Source: Claveliimonas monacensis
GTDB taxonomy: Bacteria > Bacillota > Clostridia > Lachnospirales > Lachnospiraceae
Assembly: GCF_014982975.1 (NCBI RefSeq)
Contig: NZ_JADCKL010000001.1
Span: forward strand, 1-64,000
Direction: 5' to 3'
DNA length: 64,000 bases
Each line of letters starts with the position of its first letter. The first letter of the stretch is position 1. Below the pieces are notes generated by a model, which was given only the letters and a program-made list of their open reading frames with translations, did not search any database and was not told the origin of the DNA. Both the position numbers and the translations under genes were made by a program. This document shows, piece after piece, positions 6,732 through 15,700 of this stretch.

Positions 6732-9428
6732 ATGAAAAACATATACGAGGATACACTGCAGTTCAGGGGAAGCTGGAGAGACTACCAGGACAGGGTCCTG
6801 CAGAATTCCCAGAAATATCTGGCGGACGGGAAGCTGCATATCGTGGCGGCACCCGGGTCCGGGAAGACGACCCTGGGCATTGAGCTGCTCCGGCGGCTGG
6901 GAGAGCCATGCCTGATCCTGTCTCCCAGCATCACCATCCGGCAGCAGTGGCTGGAGAGGATCATGGAAGGTTTTCTGCTGCCGGGGAGGGAGCCGGAGGA
7001 GCTTTTGTCCAATGACCTGAGACATATGAAGTGTATCACCGCCATTACCTACCAGGCCCTGTACAGCGCCATGAAGCATTACCAGGGGCAGTTAAGTGAC
7101 GGCGACGATGAGTCGGAGGAGGATGAAAGGGAGTCCGAGGCAGTGGATTTCCGCGATTTTGACATTTTCGACGCAGTGAAGGCTGCGGGAATTAAGACCA
7201 TCTGCCTGGATGAGGCGCATCACCTGAGGAGCGAGTGGTGGAAAGCTCTGGAAACATTTATGAAAGAGCTGAAGGGAATGACTGTCATTGCCCTTACAGC
7301 CACACCTCCCTACGACAGCACGCCGGGGCAGTGGAAGCGGTACATCGACCTGTGCGGCCCCATCGACGAGGAGATCTTTACGCCGGAGCTGGTAAGAGAG
7401 GGAAGCCTGTGTCCCCACGAGGACTACATTTATTTCAACTGGCCCTCCAGGGAGGAGCTGGCTGAGATCGAGGCCTACCAGAAGAAAGAGAGGGAAATCT
7501 GGGAAAAGCTGCTGACGGGAAGCAGATTTACGGAAATGATCGCCACTCACAGGGGACTTAGAAACCCGGAGGAGTACAGCGAAAAATTTCTGGACGATCC
7601 CAAGTACTTTTCGGCCCTTCTGATCTTCTGCCAGGCCCAGGATATCCCCTTTCCCTCCTATCTGCGGGAGCTGATCGGCACAGAGGGAAAGCTGCCAAAG
7701 CTGACTCCCGAATGGCTGGACGCGCTGCTGCAGGGGTTCCTGTATGACGATGCGCAGTCCTACGAAGTGACGGAAGGGGAGAGGGAGGAGCTCCTGAAGG
7801 AGCTGAAAGAGGCGGGCTGTGTGTACCGGAAGAAAGTCTCCCTCACCCACAGGGATGCCATGCAGAAGCTCCTGGTCAAGAGCAGGGGAAAGATGGAGAG
7901 CATCAGAAGGATCGTGGAGGCGGAGCATCAGTCGCTTGGGGAAGAGCTGCGGCTTCTGATCCTGTGCGACTATATCAAGAAGGACAAGCTGCCCCTTGTA
8001 GGGACAGACCAGACACTGGCGGCCGAGATAGGAGCCGTGCCGATTTTCGAATATCTGAGGAGAGAGGCCGGGGAAGGGATCCGTCTGGGATGCCTGAGCG
8101 GCAGCGTGATACTGGTCCCTGTGGACACGAAAGAAAAGCTGGAGATCCTTTTGCAGGAGAAGGGCTGCCAGGGCACTCTGTCCCCTGTCCGGGACACCGG
8201 CTACGGCCAGCTTAAAGTGAAGGGGAAAAATACCCATGTGGTGGCGGTCATCACAGAGCTGTTCCGGCAGGGGCAGATCAATACACTGGTGGGGACCAAA
8301 TCCCTCCTGGGGGAGGGGTGGGACGCCCCCTGCATCAACTCGCTTATCCTGGCTACCTATGTGGGCTCCTTCATGCTCAGCAACCAGATGCGGGGCCGCA
8401 CCATCCGGACGGACCGGGATCACCCGGAGAAGACAGGCAATATCTGGCATCTTGCCTGTATCTTTCCGCAGAAATCCGGGAAGACAAAGCACCCGGACCT
8501 CTCCGGGGATTACGAGATGCTCAAAAGAAGATTTGAGTCATTTCTCGGCGTCTCATGGAAGGACAATGTGATAGAGAGCGGCATGGAGCGGCTTGCCATT
8601 CCGGAGTTTGACACAAAGGAGAAGATGGAGAAAGTAAACCAGATGATGCTGCGGCGGGCGGCGGACAGGGATGGCCTGAGAGCCCGGTGGCAGGAGTCGC
8701 TGCGGGAGATCCACGGCGGCATGGAGGTCCAGCAGGTGGAGGCGGTCCCCAGGGAGGAGGAAAAGACCGGCTTTCTCTTTTTCAATGCACTGTGGTACGA
8801 GATTTTCAGCGTGGTCCTGGCGGTGATGGCCGGGATGGGGCGCATGTTTGTGGAGGCGGCTTATGGAACCAGATCCGCTCTGGCGGCGGCCCTTGGCCTT
8901 CTGATGCTGGCCGCCTGCGTCCTGGTGGCCAGGTACGGGATCAGGCTGGCCCGCTTCAGCACGCCGGAGCGGCGGATGAGGCGGCTCAGCCAGGCGGTGG
9001 CCGACGCCCTGGCGGAGACCGGAGAGCTGGAAGACCCGCAGCACTGCCGGGCTCAGGTGGAGTCTGTGGAGGGCATGCTCATCGGGACATGGCTCAAGGG
9101 CGGCACCATGCGGGATAAAACCACCTTTGCGGCCTGCATGGAAGAGATCTGGGGCGTCATCGACAATCCCAGATACCTGCTGATGCGGGAGAAGAGAAGG
9201 GGGCGGGGGGAAGAATATTACAGCGTCCCGGAAATTTTCGGCAGACAGAAAGAGCGGGCCCTGGTCTTTGAGAAACATATGCGCAGGGTGCTTGGACGGT
9301 ACCGGGTTGTCTACACCCGTACGCCGGAGGGCAGGAAGATCCTGCTTCGGGCCCGGACCAGGTCTTTTGTAAACAAAAATCAGAGCGCTCTGCAGGGCCG
9401 GAAAGTGGCAAAGGGAAAATACGAATGA
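6732..9428 (+). CDS. SF2 DEAH-box helicase with C-terminal membrane segment
   Basis: The 898-residue protein has a superfamily 2 helicase core: Walker A AAPGSGKT (39-46), LDEAHHL (159-165, DEAH box), ALTATPP (187-193) and motif VI QMRGRTIRTD (552-561). A charged insertion (SDGDDESEEDERESE) splits motifs Ia and II. Residues 690-735 contain two hydrophobic stretches that look like a membrane hairpin, followed by about 160 basic residues with no recognised domain. Such proteins translocate on or unwind nucleic acid with ATP; the membrane element is unusual and suggests tethering. Its place beside a TIR protein hints at defence, but no nuclease domain is visible and function is not established. 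The start at ATG 6732 follows AAGGGGAAAATGAGAA, a weak ribosome site. Confidence 0.75.
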   Translation: MKNIYEDTLQFRGSWRDYQDRVLQNSQKYLADGKLHIVAAPGSGKTTLGIELLRRLGEPCLILSPSITIRQQWLERIMEGFLLPGREPEELLSNDLRHMKCITAITYQALYSAMKHYQGQLSDGDDESEEDERESEAVDFRDFDIFDAVKAAGIKTICLDEAHHLRSEWWKALETFMKELKGMTVIALTATPPYDSTPGQWKRYIDLCGPIDEEIFTPELVREGSLCPHEDYIYFNWPSREELAEIEAYQKKEREIWEKLLTGSRFTEMIATHRGLRNPEEYSEKFLDDPKYFSALLIFCQAQDIPFPSYLRELIGTEGKLPKLTPEWLDALLQGFLYDDAQSYEVTEGEREELLKELKEAGCVYRKKVSLTHRDAMQKLLVKSRGKMESIRRIVEAEHQSLGEELRLLILCDYIKKDKLPLVGTDQTLAAEIGAVPIFEYLRREAGEGIRLGCLSGSVILVPVDTKEKLEILLQEKGCQGTLSPVRDTGYGQLKVKGKNTHVVAVITELFRQGQINTLVGTKSLLGEGWDAPCINSLILATYVGSFMLSNQMRGRTIRTDRDHPEKTGNIWHLACIFPQKSGKTKHPDLSGDYEMLKRRFESFLGVSWKDNVIESGMERLAIPEFDTKEKMEKVNQMMLRRAADRDGLRARWQESLREIHGGMEVQQVEAVPREEEKTGFLFFNALWYEIFSVVLAVMAGMGRMFVEAAYGTRSALAAALGLLMLAACVLVARYGIRLARFSTPERRMRRLSQAVADALAETGELEDPQHCRAQVESVEGMLIGTWLKGGTMRDKTTFAACMEEIWGVIDNPRYLLMREKRRGRGEEYYSVPEIFGRQKERALVFEKHMRRVLGRYRVVYTRTPEGRKILLRARTRSFVNKNQSALQGRKVAKGKYE

Positions 9429-9458
9429 TCAGTAAGAAATCATGCAAGGAGAGGACAG

Positions 9459-11594
9459 ATGTATAAAATCCTGATCGTGGAGGATGACAGAGGACTGAAC
9501 CAGGGCATCACCCTGGCTCTTGAAAGGGAGGACACAGCTTTTTTGCAGGCTCATGCTGCCGGTGAGGCCAGGGAGATACTTGGGAGGGAGCAGGTGGACA
9601 TGGCTCTGCTGGATGTGAACCTGCCGGACGGCAGCGGGTACGACCTTTTAAAAGAAATCCGCAGCCACTCGAAGATCCCGGTGCTCCTCATCACGGCCAA
9701 TGACCTGGAAAGCGACGAGATCACCGGTTTTTCCCTGGGGGCGGACGACTATATCACCAAGCCCTTCGGGCTTATGGCCCTGCGGGCCAGGGTGGACCGG
9801 ATGCGGCTTCGCACAGGTGGTGAGCCGGAGAGTAAAAAAGACGACTATGCGGACAGCAGGTACCATTTTCAGTTTGAGGAGATGCGGTTCTACGTGGACG
9901 GGCAGGAGATCGTCTTAAGTAAGATCGAGCAGAAGCTCCTTCGGTTTTTCGTGCGGAACCCGGGGCAGACCCTTACAAGGGAGCGGCTGGAGGAGATGCT
10001 GGATGGCGCCATGGACGGCACATTTGAGGAGGACCATTACGATGAGACGGAACTGTCCCGCCTGGAGTCCAGGTGGAAACAGTATATCGCCTCCACACAG
10101 AGAGCCCTGGAGGAGACGCGGCGGGAGCGGGAGGACATGAAGGCCCTTGTGTCCGACATCTCCCACCAGACGAAGACGCCCCTTGCCAACATCCTCCTCT
10201 ACGGGGAGCTGCTGGAGGAGAAGGCATCGGACGGGGAGGAGCGCAGGCTGGCACGGCAGATACTGGGGCAGACAAAGAAGCTGGCATTTCTCATCCAGGC
10301 CCTTGTAAAAATGTCCCGCCTGGAGTTCGGTATCCTGGAGATCCAGCCCGTGAAGCAGAGCCTTAGGCCCCTGCTGGAAGGGGTGGCGGAGACCTTCGGA
10401 CCCGGGGCCGGGGAAAAGGACATGACCCTGGAGTGCGTCCTGCCTCCGGAGGAGGTCCTGTGCCGGTACGACAGAAAGTGGACCGGGGAGGCGCTGGGCA
10501 ATGTGGTGGACAATGCCATCAAGTATTCTCCTGCCGGTTCCCGGGTGAGGATCCGTGTCCGGGAGTTTGAATTCTACGTCTGCATCCAGGTGGAAGACCA
10601 GGGACCGGGCATCCCGGAGGAGGAGAGGGCCCGGATCTTTGGCAGGTTCTGCCGGGGCGGGCAGGTGCAGCAGGAGGAGGGCGTGGGCATCGGCCTCTAC
10701 CTGGCAAGACAGATCCTGGAGCGGCAGGACGGCTATATCAGGGTCAGCTCCCGGGAGGGGGAGGGAAGCTGCTTTGGGCTTTACGCTATCAGGGAAAAGC
10801 TGGCCACAGGGAAGTATGTGCTGGGTCAGGTGGACACGGACGACAACGGGAATGTGGAGGAGGACCGGCTCCGCTATCACGCCGGGGACGCCATCACTCT
10901 TGTCGCGCCGGACGGGCAGAGGAGACAGTTTGAGATCCTCTCTCTTGTGAAGGAGAATTACTACGGGCTGACCACCAGGAAGGGAGAAGCCTTTTCCTTC
11001 TACACCGCGGCAGATGTGTCTAAGGAGATGGCCTCGCCGGAGTGTCTCATGAGCTATCTCTTTGATGTTGAGGACGACAGGGAGGATGACTTTGCCGGAT
11101 TTATTGATACCTACACGACCTCTCAGGAGCCTCTGATGAACTATGAGTCCAGGCAGAGATATACCAACGAGTTCTCCAGCATGACCGGGCTTATCACCCT
11201 TGTGGGAGGCGTCCTCACCACTGTGGTGGGCGTCATCGGCGTCCTGAACTTTGTCAACTCCATCCTCACCGGCATTGTCACCAGGAAGCGGGAGCTGGCC
11301 ATGATGGAGGCCATCGGTATGACGAGGCGGCAGCTGGCGCGGATGCTCATGCTGGAGGGAGTATGCTACGCCGGGTTTACCATCCTTGCCTCCCTGGCAG
11401 CGGGCTGTATCCTGTCCCTGACCCTTGTGCGGGCTCTGTCGGAGGGACTGTGGTTCATGGACTACCATTTTGTCATATGGCCCATGCTGCTGGTGTTCCC
11501 GATACTGCTTCTTTTGGGCGTCGTCGTGCCATATCTGGCCTGGCTTCCCCAGAGAAAGGAGAGCGTGGTCAGCGTCATCAGCCGGGAGGCGTAG
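9459..11594 (+). CDS. Chimeric response regulator - histidine kinase - ABC permease ORF
   Basis: One uninterrupted 711-codon frame carries pieces of proteins that are normally separate. Residues 1-120 are a receiver domain (D52 acceptor in LLDVNLPDG, K101 in TKPF). About 135-178 is the start of an OmpR-type DNA-binding domain that stops short. From about 180 it matches the cytoplasmic part of a BceS-type kinase (YDETELSRLE, VSDISHQTKTPL with H236, N352 in VVDNAIKYS, GVGIGLYLA). From about 438 it matches the C-third of a BceB/FtsX permease (LYAIREKLATGKYVLGQVD, VVGVIGVLNFVN, RELAMMEAIGMTRRQL) with four hydrophobic spans. The order equals a collapsed RR-HK-ATPase-permease operon; the kinase membrane part, the whole ATPase and the permease N-part are gone. 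It has a good AAGGAGAGG start site. Function is doubtful; expression is possible. Confidence 0.85.
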   Translation: MYKILIVEDDRGLNQGITLALEREDTAFLQAHAAGEAREILGREQVDMALLDVNLPDGSGYDLLKEIRSHSKIPVLLITANDLESDEITGFSLGADDYITKPFGLMALRARVDRMRLRTGGEPESKKDDYADSRYHFQFEEMRFYVDGQEIVLSKIEQKLLRFFVRNPGQTLTRERLEEMLDGAMDGTFEEDHYDETELSRLESRWKQYIASTQRALEETRREREDMKALVSDISHQTKTPLANILLYGELLEEKASDGEERRLARQILGQTKKLAFLIQALVKMSRLEFGILEIQPVKQSLRPLLEGVAETFGPGAGEKDMTLECVLPPEEVLCRYDRKWTGEALGNVVDNAIKYSPAGSRVRIRVREFEFYVCIQVEDQGPGIPEEERARIFGRFCRGGQVQQEEGVGIGLYLARQILERQDGYIRVSSREGEGSCFGLYAIREKLATGKYVLGQVDTDDNGNVEEDRLRYHAGDAITLVAPDGQRRQFEILSLVKENYYGLTTRKGEAFSFYTAADVSKEMASPECLMSYLFDVEDDREDDFAGFIDTYTTSQEPLMNYESRQRYTNEFSSMTGLITLVGGVLTTVVGVIGVLNFVNSILTGIVTRKRELAMMEAIGMTRRQLARMLMLEGVCYAGFTILASLAAGCILSLTLVRALSEGLWFMDYHFVIWPMLLVFPILLLLGVVVPYLAWLPQRKESVVSVISREA

Positions 11595-11613
11595 ACGGGA
11601 TCTTTTTTAAGTG

Positions 11614-11642
11614 TTGAAAAATCTTTCCGAAAGTTTTATGAT
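11614..11642 (+). promoter_or_regulatory. Promoter of the glycine-zipper hypothetical gene
   Basis: TTGAAA and TATGAT with a 17-base spacer lie just after the chimera stop codon and about 55 bases before the next start codon. No terminator separates the two genes. Confidence 0.65.
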
Positions 11643-11696
11643 AGAGAAAGACAATGTGCAGCAGACTCTGACAGGATGAAGAGAGGAGAACGGGAA

Positions 11697-12338
11697 ATGG
11701 GCTTTTGGAAGAAGATAGCAGATGAGCTCAAAGAGGGGTTCGACATCGGCACAAGACTTGCGCAGATTAATAATAAGATGCAGAAAGCCGGGACCACGGC
11801 CGTCCTGACGGACGAGGAGAGACAGTTTTATCTTGCCAACGAGAAGATGTCCCCGGAGGAGTACCTGGCAAAATATCAGGAAAAGCAGGCGCGCATAGCG
11901 GAAAAGCAGAGGATCAGCGCGCTGAAACAACAGGAGACCCAGTACCACATCGGGGGCCTGAACTTCAGAAAAGGAGGAAACGGGCTCTACTACTTCGGGG
12001 ACGTATTTGTGGAGAACGCCGCCTGCTGGGCCCTGGTCAGCTTTATATGGGGAGGCCCGCATTATGAGACGTTCACAACGACGACGGGCACGACCCGCCC
12101 CAAGGGAAAACTGACAGGCGCTATCATCGGCGGGGCCGTCGCTGGCTTTGACGGCGCTTTTGTGGGGGCGCTGAACGGGACCCACAGGCACACAGACCTG
12201 AAGACGACAGTGCAGCAGGTGGAGAAGGACACGGTGGCCTACCTTGTGTTTGAGTCTGTGCGCACGGGAGAGCGGGTGCAGAAGCAGATCCGCTGCAACA
12301 CGAAGATCGCAGGTCAGGTGGGAAAACTGATGGGGTAG
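11697..12338 (+). CDS. Hypothetical protein with glycine-zipper segment
   Basis: I do not recognise this 213-residue protein. The N-terminal 90 residues are charged and helical (EEYLAKYQEKQARIAEKQR) and likely coiled coil. A middle section contains the aromatic strand-like stretch GNGLYYFGDVFVENAACW. Residues about 145-165 (GAIIGGAVAGFDGAFVGAL) form a glycine-zipper-like hydrophobic segment that could enter or cross a membrane. The C-terminal 50 residues are polar. ATG 11697 is preferred to 11676 because GAGGAGAA lies just ahead of it. It has its own promoter and sits between the chimera and the collapsed LysR gene, giving no clear functional context. Confidence 0.7.
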   Translation: MGFWKKIADELKEGFDIGTRLAQINNKMQKAGTTAVLTDEERQFYLANEKMSPEEYLAKYQEKQARIAEKQRISALKQQETQYHIGGLNFRKGGNGLYYFGDVFVENAACWALVSFIWGGPHYETFTTTTGTTRPKGKLTGAIIGGAVAGFDGAFVGALNGTHRHTDLKTTVQQVEKDTVAYLVFESVRTGERVQKQIRCNTKIAGQVGKLMG

Positions 12339-12370
12339 ATGTCCCGCGACGCAAGTAGGAGGGCCGCCAG

Positions 12371-12626
12371 GTGAGCAGCATATGGAAGTACAAATATTTT
12401 GTGGATGTGATCGAGAGCAAGAGCTTTACAAAAGCCGGAAATATGAACTATGTCTCCCAGACTGCCATCAGCCAGAACATCTCCTCCCTACAGCTGCAGC
12501 GTGCAGAAGGAGGCGGAGAAACGGCTGGAGAAGGACTGTGAGATACGGATGTACTATCCCACCAGCTGTGACAAGAAAAACGTACACAGGTTCATGAAGA
12601 TGTTAAAGGAGAAGATGGAGAGCTGA
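12371..12626 (+). pseudogene. Collapsed LysR-family regulator (both ends, middle lost)
   Basis: From the GTG the frame reads a typical LysR helix-turn-helix (YKYFVDVIESKSFTKAGN, then NYVSQTAISQNISSLQ), which would normally continue into a 290-residue regulator. After about 43 codons, near 12500, the frame goes out of register and stops soon after. In another frame the next 40 codons (LEKDCEIRMYYPTS, FMKMLKEKMES, stop at 12626) look like the last part of a LysR effector-binding domain. So about 200 codons were lost and the frame broken. The junction lies in CTGCAGCGTGCAG, where TGCAG occurs twice. Confidence 0.7.
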
Positions 12627-12648
12627 ATAGACAGGCACAGAGCAAAGA

Positions 12649-12695
12649 GACAAAGATATGGCATGTCCCGGGTGGGACATGCCATCAACTTTGTC
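12649..12695. terminator. Long inverted repeat, probable terminator of the metallophosphatase gene
   Basis: ATGGCATGTCCC and GGGACATGCCAT flank a 4-base loop, and the stem is extended by GACAAAG/CTTTGTC outside a small bulge. On the minus strand it sits about 30 bases past the metallophosphatase stop and is followed by a T/C-rich tract (ATCTTTGTCTCTTT), a modest terminator. On the plus strand it also follows the collapsed LysR gene. Confidence 0.7.
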
Positions 12696-12724
12696 TGCCC
12701 TGTCCTATGAAAGGCGTTTGCTTT

Positions 12725-15700
12725 TTACTGTGCTTTTCTGCGGCGGATCACGATGACAGCAGTGGCAGAACCTGCTGCTGCCAGTGCCAGCAGCAGATAC
12801 AGTGTGTAATTGCTGCTGTCTCCGGTCCTTGCCGCTTTCTTTCCGGAAGTGCTCTGCCCGCCTGCCTGGCTATCGGCTGTGCCGGGCTTTTGATCCTCGC
12901 CGTCTGTCCCTGGTTTCTGCCCGTCATCCGGGTTCTGGTCATCGCCGTCTCCGGGCTTTTGTCCGTCATCCGGGTTTTCTGTGCCGGGATCATAGGCTGT
13001 GTTGGCGGAAGCACCGTAGACGGCGACTGTGCCGGACACCTCGCATGCAGCCACCAGATAAGCGTTTCCGTCCCAGCTCTCGCCTGCCGGGATGAAGCAC
13101 AGTCCTTCCGGCGAGTTGTCGCCTGCGATATCCTCGCTGTAGTCTCTGGAATTGATGTAGTTTGCAAAGCTGATGTGTGCCGGATCTGTGATGTCGTAGA
13201 CCATCACGCCGCCGACTCTCTCAAGCCCCACGAACGCATAGGTTTTCTCCCCGACAGTTCCCAGTGTCACGCTCTCGGACTCGGGTCCCTTCTTTCCGGA
13301 GCGGTCATCGATCGACTTATCGTCGTTGGAGCAGTTGAAGTTCTCCGGTACATAGATCGCTGTCTTTGCCTCGAAGTCGCTGCCGCTGTCAAACACCTCG
13401 GTCAGGCCGTTTCCGTCCGCCTTGTATACGGTGAAGGAGCGTCCGCCGAAGAGGTAATCCAGATTTGTATCCAGCCCATCGTAATCACTGCTGTCGAAGA
13501 ATACCACCTTCCCTGTCAGGCCGCTGTTCTTTGCCGTGATCTTTCCTGTCGGGGAGGTCTGGCCGTCCTTGAAATCTCTCTCGTCTTCGTTGAGATAGTC
13601 GCCCCACTCTCTGGAGTCCCCCTCGTTTGCCGTTACAACATAGTCCGTGCCGTCCACAGAGTAAAGCGCAATGCTGTCCGGCATGCGGATACCCCGCAGG
13701 GATTCGTAGGTCTTCGGATTATAAGCCTCATCTTTTTTATCAATGTCAACTGCTACAGTGCTGTAGTCTTCATAGCCTGCGGAGTAGATGCCTGTCACTT
13801 TCAGGCTGTTCAGGTCGATGGCTGCGATGGCGTTGGCCTCCTGCAGCGTCACGTATGCCGTGCTGTTTCCCGCTGCTATATACTCCGGCTCCAGGTCTTT
13901 GGACGGAACAGATCCCTTCTTCAGCACGATCCCCGCATCTGTGAGAGCCTGTCTTGCCTCCGCACTGTCATATGCCTCAAATCCGACGTTCACTGCCTTG
14001 CCGTCCGCAAGAGAGATCACCGTTACGGTTCCTGCCGGATCTGTCGCGTCTCCTTCGTATCCTTTCCTCGGCTCGCCCTCGTTCGCCGTCAGCACCCTGC
14101 TGTCATCCGGCGTAAATGTCACCATATCCGGCTGGGTGCCTGTCTCATAGGCTTTTTCAAATGTAAGGGTTCCGTCCTCATTGCAGGTGAAGAGCGCCAC
14201 GCGGCCGCTGTCCGCATATCCTTCGGCCTGGATCGCAGCCGCAAGCTTTGTACCGTCAGCGGAGACCGCCACGGAAGTCATGTCACCGTATGTAAAGCCC
14301 TCGCACTCTGCCTCGATCATGGATTTTACATCGATGTCATTGCCGTCCAGCAGATCCACGGTCTCACCTGATGCCAGTGTCTTCATGGGGATGGCGGTCA
14401 GATTGCCGGTCTGTCCGTTGACAGCGTAGGCCCATCCGGTTGCCGTATTGTAGTCCACGATCTCCATGACACCGCCGTCCGCGTTGGACATCCCTGCGTC
14501 ATAGCGGGCTTCCTGGGTCAGGTTCAGGGATGCGGAAGTCTTTCCGTTCTCGGCGCCTGCCGTTTTTGCTCCGCCGTCTGCGTTCTTCGTCACGCTGAAG
14601 GAGTCGATGAGCTCGCTGTCCGGAGAGGCGCTGTCTCCGGCAAGATTGTATACATTGACGGAAATCTCATTCCCTGTCACATCGAATACAGCGTAGCTGG
14701 GGCTGTACTCCTGGTTCCACTCCTGGTTGCCGATGGGGAGCTTGCCCTTCAGATATTCCTGGGAACCTGTCGTTCCGTCCGCAAGGACCGGATAGTCCGC
14801 ATTGTTCGCTTTGTCGACGGAAGCGAAGGGAGTGTAGTACTGCATGTCGGAGCAGCAGTTGCCGGTCAGGTAGATGGTGCCGTCCGGATCGTGATAGCTG
14901 TCCAGGCGCTCCGCATTCCGCTGGCCATCCTTGAGCACGTAGCTTCTGGAGTAGACGTGGTCGTGTCCGCCCAGGACAAAATCTACGTCAAACTCGTCCA
15001 TCACCTTTTCGAAGCCCGCGTCCACGTAGTTCTCAATGTCAGAGTCCGCCGCATGCTTGGCCACGGTCTGGGTGGATTTGTGATGCGTTACGATCAGCCA
15101 CTGATACTGGCCCGCGTATTCGCTGACGGCTGCGTTCATGGTGGTGCGGAAGTTGTCCACCATGGCCTCAGCCTCGGAGTTATCTTTGGCTGCGCTGGGC
15201 ACGCTGGCGTTTCCTGCATTCTCCTCATCATTCCCTCCCGGATAAGCGCCTGTGTTCAGGGTGACGAAGAGCACATTGTCATAGAGATAATAGTAGTTGC
15301 CCTTTGTCTCCATCTCCCGGCGCTCCGCAAAGTCATACTGCCCCTCTGCATTTGGGGTTACGCCGTTGGACTCGGAGCCGTTTGCGATCTCATCCGCCGT
15401 CGCCTGGATATAGTTGCCGTGGCTCTGGCTTGTGCCGTTGTTCTGTCCCCGGAACGTGGTCTTTACCTGGGCGAGCGCGCCGTTCTCATCCACGCCTGCC
15501 ACAGACATTTCGTTGGGCAGATTGAAGTGGTCCTCGAACATGTAATGGCGGTCGTGGTTGCCCACTGCCGGCGCATAAGCGATGGACGACATCTCCTCCG
15601 GGGCGAAGAAGGCGGCGTACTCGCTGGATTTGCCCCAGCTCTGATCCTCCACCTGGTCCCCGGCGGATACTACAAGGCTGACGCCCTCAGAGGCCAGTTT

